A program made the translations under genes and the position numbers. Shown here piece by piece: positions 7,834 to 16,126 of a stretch of 64,000 bases of DNA; the first letter of the stretch is position 1, and every line of letters starts with the position of its first letter. Location: the NCBI RefSeq assembly GCF_014652715.1, contig NZ_BMZI01000001.1, positions 296,801 to 360,800 on the forward strand, in the 5' to 3' direction. This DNA is from Salinicola rhizosphaerae. Lineage in GTDB: Bacteria > Pseudomonadota > Gammaproteobacteria > Pseudomonadales > Halomonadaceae. The notes under the pieces were generated by a model that made no database searches, was not told where the DNA came from, and saw only the letters and a program-made list of their open reading frames with translations.

Positions 7834-8889
7834 TCAGGATGACGTCAATGACGTCTCGTTCTCCGGCGCGACACCGACGACTCTCGCCGATACTCGGTTC
7901 CTGCCGTGCGCCTTGCAGTCGTAGAGTGCCCGGTCGGCGTCAGCGATCATGTCATCGACGTTGACCAGTACGCCGTGAGGACTGGTCACGACACCGACGC
8001 TGACGGTAACCACCGGCGCGGTCGGGGAGTGTGCGTGGGGCAGACCCAGCGCCTGAATCATGCCGCGCATCGCGTCGGCGAGCGCCCAGGCCTCTTCCTG
8101 TACGGTATCGATTAGCAGGACCAGGAACTCCTCACCGCCCAGGCGCACCACGACATCGGTCTCCCGACGGAAGGTGTCGCGCAGTACGCCAGCGATTTCG
8201 ACCAGGCAGGCGTCGCCTGCCGGGTGCCCGTAGTTGTCATTGAACGCCTTGAAATGGTCGACGTCGATCATCATGGCCGAGACGGTGCAGTGGAGTCGAC
8301 GGCTCAACGGCACGATCAGGTTCAGACGGTGTTCGAGCAGGCGTCGGTTGCCAAGGCCGGTCAGTGGATCGTTCATCGTCTGCTCGAGAAGCGATGCGTT
8401 GTGGCTTCGCAACGCCTCGATCAACTGCTGGATCTGTCGGGCGAGCAGGCCGACGGCATCGGTGCGTGTGGCGAGGTCTTTCGGCATCATCCGTGGTGTG
8501 TAACCGAAGTCGCTCTCGAGCCGGACATGATCGACCAGACGCCGAATCGGCGTCAGAAGCCATCGATCGAGAATGAGCCGCGTCCCGGCGACGGCGAGCA
8601 TGGCGACACAGATGCCCGCGAGCATGGTGGCGGGCCAGAAAGGCAGGAAGACGCTCAAGCCTCGCGCAATGGCGACGAGCAGGGCCGCCGCCGTCAGGAT
8701 AATCAGCGCAGCAGCGAGCGAAAGCATCAGGGTAGAGCGTGCGATCGATTTCAGCATGGTGATGAACGGTGTCGAGATCCATATCGTCTTGTCATTGGCA
8801 AACCACGACCGTCCGCGATCGGGTCGCTCGCGCCGAAGGCCGCTTGCGAAAGATATATCGACCGCCGGGGCGATAACTGTAGTCGGCAT
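7834..8889 (-). CDS. Membrane-anchored diguanylate cyclase (GGDEF)
   Basis: Two membrane helices (about residues 46-75 and 85-104) are followed by a HAMP-like linker and a GGDEF domain (about 165-335). The active-site loop reads GGEEF (251-255), a functional variant. An intact product-inhibition site RETD (242-245) lies exactly five residues ahead of it, so the protein should synthesise cyclic di-GMP under feedback control. No periplasmic sensor domain fits between the helices. The ATG at 8757 (residue 45) is an alternative start just before the first membrane helix; neither start has a strong Shine-Dalgarno sequence. Proximity to flagellar genes suggests a motility/biofilm role, which is inference. 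Confidence 0.88.
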   Translation of the reverse strand: MPTTVIAPAVDISFASGLRRERPDRGRSWFANDKTIWISTPFITMLKSIARSTLMLSLAAALIILTAAALLVAIARGLSVFLPFWPATMLAGICVAMLAVAGTRLILDRWLLTPIRRLVDHVRLESDFGYTPRMMPKDLATRTDAVGLLARQIQQLIEALRSHNASLLEQTMNDPLTGLGNRRLLEHRLNLIVPLSRRLHCTVSAMMIDVDHFKAFNDNYGHPAGDACLVEIAGVLRDTFRRETDVVVRLGGEEFLVLLIDTVQEEAWALADAMRGMIQALGLPHAHSPTAPVVTVSVGVVTSPHGVLVNVDDMIADADRALYDCKAHGRNRVSARVVGVAPENETSLTSS

Positions 8890-9645
8890 CGATTCATTAA
8901 GTCCGGGAGATAATCGGATTTGGGGGCAATGTTGATTCAGGGATAACTCAATTAGCTGGTCGTATTGTCGTTGCCAGGTCGGTCGGCGGCCCGGAGGGCC
9001 GGTATGGGCACAAGGGTGGAAAACGTGTAGGCGTACAAGGATCCGCTGGATGGCTCTCAGAGATATTCGGGCTTTTATCGACCCATGAGAATTGAAAGAT
9101 AGAGCGGTGGCTCCTTTCGGTGTGGACCGGCAGGCGGAAGACTAACGATACGTCCCTGGAGCCGCCCGGCGACGCCGTCTGCGGTAACTTGGCTTGTGGA
9201 ATTGTTATCGGCAAATAACGACTCGTTAATGGCGGCGTTATTCTCCACGCGGGTATCGAAAGCCGATATTGAGAGCCAGTATCGAAAGCCGGATTTAAAG
9301 TGTGGCGACGCAAGGTGGATCAACGGCTTGGCGTGAGCGTCTCATCCCTAACGAGGCGCGCCTGGGAGCGATGGTTTGTCCGGGTATGGTTAAAAAGTAA
9401 CCAGTATTTAACTCATGTGGTCTTAATACCGGTTTTTCGAAAGGGGGCTTCCGAGATCGCCGGATTGAATCGAATCTTCCCGAAAGACGCGCGGTGGGCA
9501 CGGAAAAACCCGCAAAACACCAATAAGTTTCACGGAATAAAGAAAATCAATCGGAAGGTCCTGAAATTATCATCGCTCTTGGACTTGCATTCGATGGCAT
9601 AAAAGCAATAATACGCCTGCCAAGTGTTCTACAACGGAAAAGCTA
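8890..9645. other. Long non-coding stretch upstream of mvaT
   Basis: I see no convincing gene in these 756 bp; frames on both strands (for example 8948-9313 minus and 9300-9602 plus) lack domain-like composition and ribosome sites. The stretch becomes AT-rich toward mvaT, as expected for a self-regulated H-NS-type gene. Two copies of GTATCGAAAGCCG occur at 9253-9265 and 9279-9291, 26 bp apart. Candidate promoter elements for mvaT lie at 9585-9614. Confidence 0.5.
9585..9614 (+). promoter_or_regulatory. Candidate sigma-70 promoter of mvaT
   Basis: TTGCAT (9585-9590) and TAATAC (9609-9614) are separated by 18 bp and lie 32 bp ahead of the mvaT start codon. They match four or five of six consensus positions each. 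This is a pattern match only. Confidence 0.35.
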
Positions 9646-10023
9646 ATGTCTTTATTGAGTGACTACGTCAAGAAGGAACAGCTGCTCAAACAGCTCGAGG
9701 AAGAACTCAAGCGCATGGAAGGCGATCAGCGCCTGAAAGCGGAGCTCGAGTTCAAGGAGAAGCTGGAAGCGCTGATGTCGGAGTATGGCAAGAAGGCGGC
9801 AGATGTCATCGAGCTGCTGAGCCCGAAGCCGGAGAGTGGCAGCAGTGCTGCACCCGCGGCTTCCAGCGGTGGCCGACGCAAGCGCAAGCTCAAGATCTAC
9901 AAGAACCCGAATACGGGTGAGGTCGTCGAGACGCGTGGCGGCAACCACAAGACGCTGAAGATCTGGAAAGACGAGCACGGTAGCGATACCGTCGAGTCGT
10001 GGGTCGTCCGCACCGAAGACTGA
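9646..10023 (+). CDS. mvaT: MvaT-type H-NS family xenogeneic silencer
   Basis: The 125-residue nucleoid protein has an N-terminal coiled-coil oligomerisation region (about 1-58), a basic Ala/Ser linker (60-82) and a C-terminal DNA-binding domain. That domain carries the AT-pincer motif RGGNHKTLK (Arg97, Gly98-Gly99-Asn100), the hallmark of MvaT/MvaU rather than enteric H-NS. These proteins coat AT-rich foreign DNA and silence it, and often tune motility and biofilm genes. The AT-rich genes at 60-63.5 kb are plausible targets. The start ATG has GGAAAAG upstream, and a terminator follows the gene. Confidence 0.9.
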   Translation: MSLLSDYVKKEQLLKQLEEELKRMEGDQRLKAELEFKEKLEALMSEYGKKAADVIELLSPKPESGSSAAPAASSGGRRKRKLKIYKNPNTGEVVETRGGNHKTLKIWKDEHGSDTVESWVVRTED

Positions 10024-10100
10024 TGCTGAGACCGTCAGAGAGACTGACCGGCCTTCTGGTCACTGTCGTAGAATCTGACGCGATATCGAACGCCGTAAAG

Positions 10101-10129
10101 CTCGAGCCTCTGGGTTCGGGCTTTTTTTC
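10101..10129 (+). terminator. Rho-independent terminator of mvaT
   Basis: CTCGAGCC can pair with GGTTCGGG (eight pairs including G-U) over a short loop, followed directly by C and seven T residues. It lies 78 bp after the mvaT stop. Confidence 0.7.
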
Positions 10130-10278
10130 GTCGCGACTGTTTGAGTCGGAGAGAGTGTACTGGCTACCCTGGTGGCGATGCGGGATTGATCGGTGCGGTA
10201 CTGGCTAGTGCGATGGCCGGACTGGGGCAGGAGCGAGGGGGCAGGCGTCGCGATTTGAAAGCCGTCGGGCTTCGGATA

Positions 10279-10731
10279 TCAGGCCTTCGAGCTGATACCG
10301 CCGAAACCACCATGGCGTGATTGGCCGTTCGGCCCGTAGACACTGCCGCCGATCGCCTGGTTGAGAAAATCGATAGCGCGCTGGTTGTGTTCCAGACGCT
10401 GAGAGATGATGAAGCCGTTGAGGCGATTGACCTGCTGAACCTGCTGCGCCAGCAGCACGATCTGCGACCATAGCGATCCCGCATCGAGGGATTCGGCAAA
10501 GCGTTGGGCACCCTGACGACCCTCGCCATATCCCGCCTCACGCTGCGCTTTGCGGCGCTGGTTTTCCAGTTGCTCGAGTCGAGAGAGCCATGACTGTTTG
10601 TGAGCGGCAGTCTCCGCCAGGCTGCTGCCGTCGACCTGGCCGGACTTGAGGCACTCCCGCTCCACTTCGAGCGCGCGCAGATATTGTTCGAGGCAGGCGT
10701 GCTGTTCGGCGATGAGTGTGGGCGCTGTCAT
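10279..10731 (-). CDS. flgN: FlgN family flagellar export chaperone
   Basis: The 150-residue protein is largely helical and coiled-coil, matching FlgN, the cytosolic chaperone that delivers the hook-filament junction proteins FlgK and FlgL to the export apparatus. Its place directly behind flgM and its minus orientation next to flgA reproduce the enteric flgAMN arrangement. Both clients are encoded about 10 kb away in this window. The ATG at 10731 starts right at the conserved N-terminus, 20 bp after the flgM stop. Confidence 0.85.
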   Translation of the reverse strand: MTAPTLIAEQHACLEQYLRALEVERECLKSGQVDGSSLAETAAHKQSWLSRLEQLENQRRKAQREAGYGEGRQGAQRFAESLDAGSLWSQIVLLAQQVQQVNRLNGFIISQRLEHNQRAIDFLNQAIGGSVYGPNGQSRHGGFGGISSKA

Positions 10732-10751
10732 GACATTATCCGGATCAAGAA

Positions 10752-11030
10752 TTAGGAGTTACTGCCCAGCAGGTCACGCACGCTCTGGACCAGCCCATCG
10801 GCAATCTTGCCGGTGTCGAGATCCAGACGTCCCTCGGCAATCGCCTGGCGAATCTCGTTGACGCGCGCCGTATCGATGTCGCCGCTCTCGTCGCTGGCAG
10901 AAAACTGACTCAGGGTCGTGGTCGAGCCGGCCTGAGCCGATTGGGAGACGAGCGGCGCTGCCCCTTTTCTGGAATCGGCGGCGTCGCTTTGGGTCGGGCG
11001 AGTCAGCGGTTGTGTCTGATCGATCTTCAC
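10752..11030 (-). CDS. flgM: FlgM anti-sigma-28 factor
   Basis: FlgM binds FliA and blocks late flagellar genes until it is secreted through the finished hook-basal body. The C-terminal half (VNEIRQAIAEGRLDLDTGKIADGL, given here only as its start and end) matches the sigma-binding region. I choose the GTG at 11030 (92 residues, MKIDQTQPL), which has GAGG eight bases upstream and gives the family's normal length. The longer frame to 11084 would add 18 atypical residues. A strong sigma-28 promoter lies at 11075-11101, so part of its expression is under FliA itself. Confidence 0.9.
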   Translation of the reverse strand: MKIDQTQPLTRPTQSDAADSRKGAAPLVSQSAQAGSTTTLSQFSASDESGDIDTARVNEIRQAIAEGRLDLDTGKIADGLVQSVRDLLGSNS

Positions 11031-11074
11031 GTTATCTACCTCATGGCGTTCTGCACGATGTGTGCTTGCCAACG

Positions 11075-11101
11075 TTATCGGCAAACGTCATCAAAACTGA
11101 A
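11075..11101 (-). promoter_or_regulatory. Sigma-28 (FliA) promoter of flgM-flgN
   Basis: On the minus strand TTCAGTTT is followed after exactly 11 bp by GCCGATAA. The -10 element is identical to the enteric FliA consensus and the -35 matches six of eight positions. It ends 44 bp upstream of the flgM GTG. Confidence 0.85.
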
Positions 11102-11177
11102 ATCGGGCGGGGTCAGAATTTTGTTAAGAAATTTATCTGACTAGCCCGCTCGATTGTCTGACTCAACATGGTCTGAC

Positions 11178-11951
11178 TCAAAAATCGACACTCAGTTGAT
11201 CCTGCCCCGTCACCTTACCCTGCAGTATCTGCCGATTTTCCGTCTTGAGACGAATCGTGCTGCCCAGTCCGCCATTTTCCAGCGCTTCGACACTTCGGCT
11301 GATGCGAAAGCCCTCGCCCGTGGCCGTCAACATGACCGTATCTCCCCGTTTGACCATCCAGGGTTTTCGAATCATGTCGTCGGTCACGCTCGTGCCCGCC
11401 GGAATCCGCCGCTTTGCCACCTGGCCGACCGCCTCCGTGAGCGAGGAGAGATAACCGCGGCGCAAATGAGAGAGATCCGAGGTTTCCCAGGAAAGCGCTG
11501 CCTGGTCGAGTCGCTCGCCCGGTCCGATGGTTCGGCTGGCGACGAGATGTCTGACCTGCGCGGATACCGTCGCCTGTACATAGCGCGTCTGCTCGTCTTC
11601 GGCACCGCATCGAATGCCAACGGTGACGCGCCCCTGCGGGGTGCCCGGGCGGGGGAGAAAAGGTTGTGGCGATGCGCAGGGACCGAAATTGGCGTTGCCG
11701 TCCCGCACCTGGATCTCAACGTCGTCGCCCAGCGCCGCCGTCTGCTGAACCAGAAAGGCGCGAACCGTGGCGTCAAGCCCAGGCGCCGGTGAGTCCAGCC
11801 CATCTGCCTGTGCGATCGACGGCAACGGCAGCATCGACAGGGCGAAAAGAATCACCCAGGTGCCCAATGCGGTAATCATCAATCCGCGCCTCAGGCGCGA
11901 CGCTCGACCGGAGCGGGGTGAGGCCGAATATCGGGAAATACCGGATTTCAT
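11178..11951 (-). CDS. flgA: FlgA flagellar P-ring assembly chaperone
   Basis: A cationic N-terminus and hydrophobic stretch form a Sec signal peptide (about 24-50 of the chosen frame), followed by a SAF-type domain in the C-terminal half (from RTIGPGERL onward) ending VTGQDQLSVDF. FlgA works in the periplasm to help FlgI assemble the P ring. The ATG at 11951 (257 residues) has GAGAGC upstream; an ATG ten codons earlier is less likely. It heads the flgA side of the divergent flgA/flgB arrangement. Confidence 0.88.
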   Translation of the reverse strand: MKSGISRYSASPRSGRASRLRRGLMITALGTWVILFALSMLPLPSIAQADGLDSPAPGLDATVRAFLVQQTAALGDDVEIQVRDGNANFGPCASPQPFLPRPGTPQGRVTVGIRCGAEDEQTRYVQATVSAQVRHLVASRTIGPGERLDQAALSWETSDLSHLRRGYLSSLTEAVGQVAKRRIPAGTSVTDDMIRKPWMVKRGDTVMLTATGEGFRISRSVEALENGGLGSTIRLKTENRQILQGKVTGQDQLSVDF

Positions 11952-12324
11952 GGCGGGCTCTCGATTCGCATGGGCAGGCAAAACGGGTCGGAGTCGGCCA
12001 CCGAGTCTAGGAGCCTGTTGGGCTTAACGTCGCGACGATCGGTCAAGCCCGACAGGCTCCTGGGGCGGTTCTCTCCAACATGAGAAGCGATTGTATAGCT
12101 GTCGGTCGTCGGGCATTGATCAAAATGATGCGCAATTGACGGCCTATTTCGTCGTTTGTCGGTTTTGGCTCGCCGTTATTCTCCATCCTGACGATTTTCC
12201 GTGGTCCGCTTTCGAGCGGTGTTGATTTCCAGGATTGCCACCTCGGGACTTTGGTTTTGCCGATATCGGCACTGTTACCGACGACCATGCGTCGGTCGAT
12301 GATCACCATCAGGGAGCGTTTGGC
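11952..12324. promoter_or_regulatory. flgA/flgB divergent control region with a long inverted repeat
   Basis: The 373-bp gap between the divergent flgA and flgB genes must hold promoters for both; I could not identify a convincing sigma-28 or sigma-54 site. Two structures stand out. An inverted repeat has 16-bp arms at 12010-12025 and 12045-12060 (GGAGCCTGTTGGGCTT against AAGCCCGACAGGCTCC, one mismatch). The perfect 14-bp palindrome TGCCGATATCGGCA lies at 12258-12271, 53 bp before flgB. Confidence 0.5.
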
Positions 12325-12741
12325 ATGTTCGACAAGTTGGACAGCGCACTGAGATTCCAGCAAGAAGCGATCAATCTGCGCGCAGAGCGTCAGAAGGTGC
12401 TGGCCAACAATATCGCCAATGCCGACACGCCAAATTTCAAGGCGCGCGATTTCGATTTCCAGTCCGAACTGACGCGCGTCATGGAGCAGGGGCGCAGCGA
12501 GGGCTCGGGGCTGGCGCTGGAGCGTACTTCATCGCGTCACATTGCCGGCGGTGCCGGCGCGGTCAGCGCCGTTCACGAATTGCAGTACCGCATGCCGGAT
12601 CAGCCAAGCCTGGATGGAAACACGGTCGACATGGACCGTGAGCGTTCCGCTTTCGCCGATAACGCGCTGCGTTATCAGGCGGATCTCACTTTCGTCAGTC
12701 GCCGAATCCAGGGGCTGAAGAACGCGATGCAATCGGAGTAA
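12325..12741 (+). CDS. flgB: FlgB flagellar proximal rod protein
   Basis: The 138-residue protein carries the N-terminal rod/hook motif ([18 protein letters not shown]) shared by flagellar axial proteins, which are exported by the type III system without a cleaved signal. The frame is open upstream to 12235, but the ATG at 12325 ([15 protein letters not shown]) gives the family's usual start and length. FlgB forms the rod base next to FliE. It is the first gene of the flgBCDEFGHIJ run. Confidence 0.93.
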   Translation: MFDKLDSALRFQQEAINLRAERQKVLANNIANADTPNFKARDFDFQSELTRVMEQGRSEGSGLALERTSSRHIAGGAGAVSAVHELQYRMPDQPSLDGNTVDMDRERSAFADNALRYQADLTFVSRRIQGLKNAMQSE

Positions 12742-12745
12742 TTCC

Positions 12746-13156
12746 ATGTCCATGTTCAGTGTATTCGAAATTTCCGGATCGGCCCTCACGGCCAATTCTC
12801 AGCGCATGAATGTCACGGCAAGTAACCTCGCCAACGCCGACAGCGTCGCCGGTCCCGATGGCGAGCCTTATCGCGCCAAGCAGGTGATGTTCCAGGCGAT
12901 GAGCCAGAACGGCTCGGGCGTCGGCGGTGTGCGCGTCGATCGCGTGGTGGAAGACGAGACGACGCCAATGCGTCTGGAGTACCGGCCGGGCGATCCGCTG
13001 GCAAACGATGACGGCTACGTGCAGCTGCCCAATGTCGATCCCGTCAACGAGATGGTCGACATGATTGCGGCCTCGCGCTCGTATCAGGCCAATGTCGAGG
13101 TGATGAATACCGCCAAGACATTGATGAGCAAGACCTTGACCATTGGCGAAGGTTGA
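12746..13156 (+). CDS. flgC: FlgC flagellar proximal rod protein
   Basis: At 136 residues it has the usual FlgC length, an N-terminal [15 protein letters not shown] motif and the C-terminal rod/hook motif ([20 protein letters not shown]). It joins FlgB and FlgF in the proximal rod. It begins four bases after the flgB stop, with CGGAG serving as ribosome site, so the two are tightly coupled. Confidence 0.94.
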   Translation: MSMFSVFEISGSALTANSQRMNVTASNLANADSVAGPDGEPYRAKQVMFQAMSQNGSGVGGVRVDRVVEDETTPMRLEYRPGDPLANDDGYVQLPNVDPVNEMVDMIAASRSYQANVEVMNTAKTLMSKTLTIGEG

Positions 13157-13204
13157 ACGACCGCCGCTTTCCAGTCCCGATGGATTTTCCGCTAAGGAGA
13201 CAGC

Positions 13205-13912
13205 ATGGCCAGTCCGGTGATCGGTAGCACGACACTCGCCAATATCAACGGCACCACGTCGACGAGTACGACGACAGGTACCAGCTCCAGTGATGAGCTC
13301 AACGACCGTTTCATGACGATGTTGATCACTCAGCTGAAGAATCAGGATCCGACCAATCCGATGGATAACTCGGATATGACGGCGCAGCTGGCGCAGATCA
13401 ACACCGTCAGCGGCATCGAGGATCTTAACGACAGCCTCGACAAGATCAACGATCAGATCGGCGCTGGACAAGCTCTGCAGGCCACTGCGCTGATCGGGCA
13501 GGGCGTCATGGTGCCCGGCGATCAGATCCTGGTGGGCACCAGCGATGACACCACGGGCGAAGTGGCCGCGACGCCAGTGGGGGTCGATCTCGACAGCGCG
13601 GTCGACGACCTGCAGATCACGATCAAGGGCGCCAACGGCCAGGCGATCGACAGCTTCTCGACCGGCCCTCTCAGCGCCGGCGTTCACAGTTTCACCTGGG
13701 ACGGCACGCTGTCTGATGGCAGCTACGCTTCCGCCGACCAGACCTACAGCGTCGAGATGACCGCAGTCAGCGGTGACAGCAGCTATACCCCGACCACGCT
13801 CAACTATGCGCTGGTCAACGGTGTGATCCAGAGCGACGACGGCTCGCCGACGCTCGACCTGGGATACGCTCAGGATCCCGTGACGCTCGATGACGTGCGT
13901 CAAATTCTCTGA
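13205..13912 (+). CDS. flgD: FlgD hook-capping protein
   Basis: The 235-residue protein has the conserved N-terminal FlgD signature (MTMLITQLKNQDPTNPMDN) and C-terminal Ig-like/tudor beta domains from about residue 105. FlgD forms the temporary cap under which FlgE hook subunits assemble. The ATG at 13205 has AAGGAG at an ideal distance. Confidence 0.94.
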   Translation: MASPVIGSTTLANINGTTSTSTTTGTSSSDELNDRFMTMLITQLKNQDPTNPMDNSDMTAQLAQINTVSGIEDLNDSLDKINDQIGAGQALQATALIGQGVMVPGDQILVGTSDDTTGEVAATPVGVDLDSAVDDLQITIKGANGQAIDSFSTGPLSAGVHSFTWDGTLSDGSYASADQTYSVEMTAVSGDSSYTPTTLNYALVNGVIQSDDGSPTLDLGYAQDPVTLDDVRQIL

Positions 13913-13997
13913 GTCGACAGACAGACAACGCAGCAGTTTTTGACGCCATTCAACGATGTCATTTAACGATGCCAACTAATCAGGCAGGGAGACCATC

Positions 13998-15245
13998 ATG
14001 GGATTTTCGCAGGCTCTGAGCGGCATGAACGCCGCCTCGCAGCAGCTCGACACGATCGGCAACAACATCGCCAACTCGCAGACCTCGGGGTTCAAGAGTT
14101 CGTCGGTCCAGTTCGCCGACGTCTACGCCAGCAGCAAGGTCGGTCTGGGTACCAGCGTAGCGGGCATTCTGCAGGATTTCGGTAACGGGACGCTGGAGAC
14201 CACCGACCGGGATCTGGATCTCGGGATCAGCGGTGACGGCTTCTTCCGGTTCCAGTCAGGTGACACGGTCGGTTACTCGCGCAACGGCCAGTTGACCATG
14301 ACCACCGACGGCTACCTGGCCAATGCCCAGGGGGCTTATCTGACCGGCTATAACGTGCAGAACTTCAACAGTTCCACGACGGCTGCGACGGTCGCGACCG
14401 GTGGTCAGCCGGAGGTGATCCAGATTCCGAGCGGTTCGATCTCCGCCAGGGCGACGACCAGTGCATCTGCGTCGATCGATCTCGATGCCAGCGATGACGC
14501 GATCACCGCGGATTTCGACGCCGACGACGCCGATACCTACAACTACGCGACCTCGACCACCGTTTACGACTCGTTGGGCGTGGCTCACAACCTGCAGATG
14601 TACTTCACCAAAACGGACGATAACACCTGGACCGTCAATACCAGCCTGGATGGCACGACAGACCCGACGACCACGACGCCTTCCACCACGCTACTGTTCG
14701 ACGAAAATGGCCGTTTGCAGGGCGTCGATGATGGCACAGGCACTGGTACGACGGACGGAAGTGCTCTGTCCTTCACGTTCCCGGGCACCGATGGCGCCGC
14801 TGAGCTGAGCTTCGATTTTGACTTCGATGGCTCCACTCAGACCGAGCAGTCCTATGCGATCAGCTCGCCGAATCAGGACGGCTACGCTTCCGGTCAGCTC
14901 GTGGGCATCAGCATCGATAGCGATGGCACCATCAACGGCAGCTACTCCAACGATCAGACGGTGGCCCTGGGCCGCGTGGCGCTGGCGGATTTCGCCAACA
15001 CCGAAGGGTTGCAGCCGATCGGTGACAATCTGTGGCAGGCGACTACCGCGTCCGGCCAGGCCGTGATCGGCACTGCCGGCAACGGTTCGTTCGGCTCGCT
15101 GCAGTCCGGCACGCTCGAAGCGTCCAACGTCGACCTGAGCCAGGAGCTGGTCAATCTGATCATTGCCCAGCGCAACTTCCAGGCCAACTCCAACACCATC
15201 AAGACGCAGGACGAAGTGCTGCAGACGGTCGTCAACCTGCGTTGA
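13998..15245 (+). CDS. flgE: FlgE flagellar hook protein
   Basis: The protein (415 residues) has the N-terminal axial motif (IGNNIANSQTSGFKSS) and the C-terminal motif (LVNLIIAQRNFQANSNTIKT) that form the coiled-coil core of the hook, with a Thr/Asp-rich variable middle. It is the main subunit of the hook, whose length is set by FliK (encoded at 28 kb). GGGAG precedes the ATG. An 85-bp gap separates it from flgD. Confidence 0.95.
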   Translation: MGFSQALSGMNAASQQLDTIGNNIANSQTSGFKSSSVQFADVYASSKVGLGTSVAGILQDFGNGTLETTDRDLDLGISGDGFFRFQSGDTVGYSRNGQLTMTTDGYLANAQGAYLTGYNVQNFNSSTTAATVATGGQPEVIQIPSGSISARATTSASASIDLDASDDAITADFDADDADTYNYATSTTVYDSLGVAHNLQMYFTKTDDNTWTVNTSLDGTTDPTTTTPSTTLLFDENGRLQGVDDGTGTGTTDGSALSFTFPGTDGAAELSFDFDFDGSTQTEQSYAISSPNQDGYASGQLVGISIDSDGTINGSYSNDQTVALGRVALADFANTEGLQPIGDNLWQATTASGQAVIGTAGNGSFGSLQSGTLEASNVDLSQELVNLIIAQRNFQANSNTIKTQDEVLQTVVNLR

Positions 15246-15328
15246 TGAGCCGTTGTCGCATCGGCGCCGGCCTGGCTGGCCGGGGCTGATGCGATGCCTT
15301 CGCGCACAGGGGTACCGAGGATCTTCGA

Positions 15329-16096
15329 ATGGATCGCATTCTCTACACCGCCGGCGGCGGTGCCAGTCAGACCATGGCTCAGCAGGCCGTGGTCAACAAC
15401 AACCTCGCCAATGTCTCGACGCCGGGCTTTCGCGGCCAGTTGATGGCGCTCCGTGCGGTGCCGGTCGAGGGCGAGGCGCGTCTGGACACCCGGGTTTCGT
15501 CGATGATGACGACGCCGGGCGCCGACTTCACGCCAGGCAATATCGACACCACCGGGCGCAGCCTCGACGTGGCGCTGCAGGGAGCGGATAGCTGGTTGGC
15601 GGTACAGTCCCCGGACGGGGGGGAGGCCTACACACGGCGTGGCGATCTCCAGGTCGATGCTACGGGGCTTCTGACCTCTTTGGGCAACCCGGTGCTCTCC
15701 GACAACGGTCAGGCCATCGTCGTGCCGCTGGGCGGGGACGTGACCATTGCGCCGGACGGTTCGATCAGCGTTCTCGAGCCTGGCCAGAATCCGGATTCGG
15801 TCGCGCCGCTGGCGCGTTTGAAGATGGTTGCGCCCGGCAACGACAATCTGGTCCGCGGCGAAGATGGCCTGTTCCGCATGACGCCGCCAGCAGGGCAGAA
15901 CGTTGCGGCGCCAGTCCCGGCCGACGACGCCCTGCGTCTCGTGCCCGGCGCGCTCGAAGGCAGCAACGTGACCGCCACCGACGCCATGATTTCGATGATC
16001 GACAGCTCGCGGCGCTACGACATGCACATGAAAGTGATCGACAGCGTCGACGAGAACGAGCAGCGCGCCAACAGCCTGCTGTCGCTGACCAGCTGA
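15329..16096 (+). CDS. flgF: FlgF flagellar proximal rod protein
   Basis: This 255-residue axial protein shows [14 protein letters not shown] near its N-terminus and MISMIDSSRRYDMHMKVI at its C-terminus, matching FlgF of the proximal rod. It is shorter than FlgG and FlgE as expected. GAGGAT lies upstream of the ATG. It is followed after 30 bp by flgG. Confidence 0.94.
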   Translation: MDRILYTAGGGASQTMAQQAVVNNNLANVSTPGFRGQLMALRAVPVEGEARLDTRVSSMMTTPGADFTPGNIDTTGRSLDVALQGADSWLAVQSPDGGEAYTRRGDLQVDATGLLTSLGNPVLSDNGQAIVVPLGGDVTIAPDGSISVLEPGQNPDSVAPLARLKMVAPGNDNLVRGEDGLFRMTPPAGQNVAAPVPADDALRLVPGALEGSNVTATDAMISMIDSSRRYDMHMKVIDSVDENEQRANSLLSLTS

Positions 16097-16126
16097 CGAC
16101 CCGCCACCGCTTAACGAGGTTCTCCC

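Noticed and set aside
9205..9231. Sigma-28 promoter on the minus strand (GCCGATAA in reverse at 9205-9212)
   Set aside because: The -10 string is perfect, but the position 11 bp upstream (CATTAACG) does not resemble a -35, and no gene follows in that direction before the diguanylate cyclase.
9300..9602. 100-codon frame upstream of mvaT
   Set aside because: No Shine-Dalgarno sequence and no family resemblance; it lies in the probable mvaT control region and becomes AT-rich by composition alone.
12695..13975. 426-codon minus-strand frame across flgC-flgD
   Set aside because: Antisense to certain genes; repetitive His/Val/Ile composition typical of reversed GC-rich codons.
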